Source: Fibrobacterota bacterium (lineage in GTDB: Bacteria > Fibrobacterota > Fibrobacteria > UBA11236). Taken from it: 64,000 nt of DNA. Shown in pieces: positions 63,969 through 64,000 of this stretch (its first letter is position 1; every line of letters starts with the position of its first letter). Below the pieces are notes generated by a model. The model worked only from the letters and a program-made list of their open reading frames with translations, was not told the DNA's origin and did no database searches. The position numbers and the translations under genes are program-made. The stretch is taken from positions 1-64,000 of the forward strand of contig JAEKLQ010000045.1 of assembly GCA_019509785.1 (NCBI GenBank), given 5' to 3'.

Positions 63969-64000
63969 TGATACTCGAAAACCCCACCCGCTCAACCGCC
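63969..64000 (+). CDS. Start of a gene cut by the right edge
   Basis: An ATG at 63969 with AAAGGA seven bases upstream opens a frame reading MILENPTRSTA to the window end. The 110 bases before it are AT-rich and contain ATCGTT (63883-63888) and AACGAT (63912-63917) as an inverted pair. Nothing can be said about function. Confidence 0.45.

Noticed and set aside
1-64000. CRISPR arrays, insertion sequences, integrases or prophage genes.
   Set aside because: No spaced repeat arrays, transposase or integrase motifs were found in either strand.

Overview
The window is GC-rich, gene-dense bacterial chromosome. I read it as a member of the Fibrobacterota or a close relative in the FCB group. This is an inference from gene content: a gingipain-type (C25) PorU-like protein with a C-terminal FlgD-like sorting domain, a GH5 cellulase ending in a similar domain, a GH43 arabinanase, several secreted carboxypeptidase-regulatory-like proteins, the long form of IspG, and a GTP-dependent PEP carboxykinase. 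No phage, IS element or CRISPR array is visible.

Layout. 1-5 kb: secreted accessory proteins, including a damaged beta-helix protein whose 3' end abuts a scrambled fragment of rpsA. 5-11 kb: a rhomboid-like protein without catalytic residues, rpsA, a broken fhs and cmk. 11-20 kb: a lipoprotein coupled to a PorU-like protease, a histone-deacetylase-family hydrolase, rsmI and a frameshifted lnt. 20-29 kb: a secreted protein, then minus-strand housekeeping genes (panB, gluQ-recO, a mutarotase-fold protein, trmJ-ispG) and a histidine kinase. 29-36 kb: a tight seven-gene efflux operon (TetR, TolC, HlyD, two ABC ATPases, two ABC-2 permeases) resembling the ybhGFSR/cecR system. 36-40 kb: an outer-membrane-like protein and the GH5 cellulase. 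40-52 kb: TPR lipoprotein, MCE/MlaD protein, response regulator, small unknown proteins, pckG, GAF protein, GH43, a TlpA-like protein, a SerA-like dehydrogenase, DUF445 and tRNA-Asn. 52-63 kb: a nitrogen-scavenging cluster. The window closes with a MarR-type regulator and the first codons of another gene.

The most coherent system is at 53-63.3 kb. Allophanate hydrolase is divergent from an operon encoding an ABC importer, two DUF1989 proteins and a urea-carboxylase-type biotin enzyme. In established biochemistry such sets carry out guanidine import, carboxylation, deimination by the DUF1989 pair and hydrolysis of allophanate to ammonia and CO2. I find a sigma-54 (-24/-12) promoter-like site on each side of the divergent intergenic region, each placed just upstream of a Shine-Dalgarno, and no guanidine-I riboswitch. 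That suggests control by nitrogen status.

Three other patterns are less ordinary. A palindrome GGTAAC-N6-GTTACC occurs seven times with at most one mismatch; six copies lie inside unrelated genes, always in the same codon phase. Five genes (beta-helix protein, fhs, lnt, the GH43 start, and the rpsA fragment region) carry internal deletions and/or frameshifts, which are either real decay or assembly errors. The tetR-type and marR-type genes share the 12-mer TTTTTACCAAAT next to near-consensus promoters that would give almost leaderless mRNAs.
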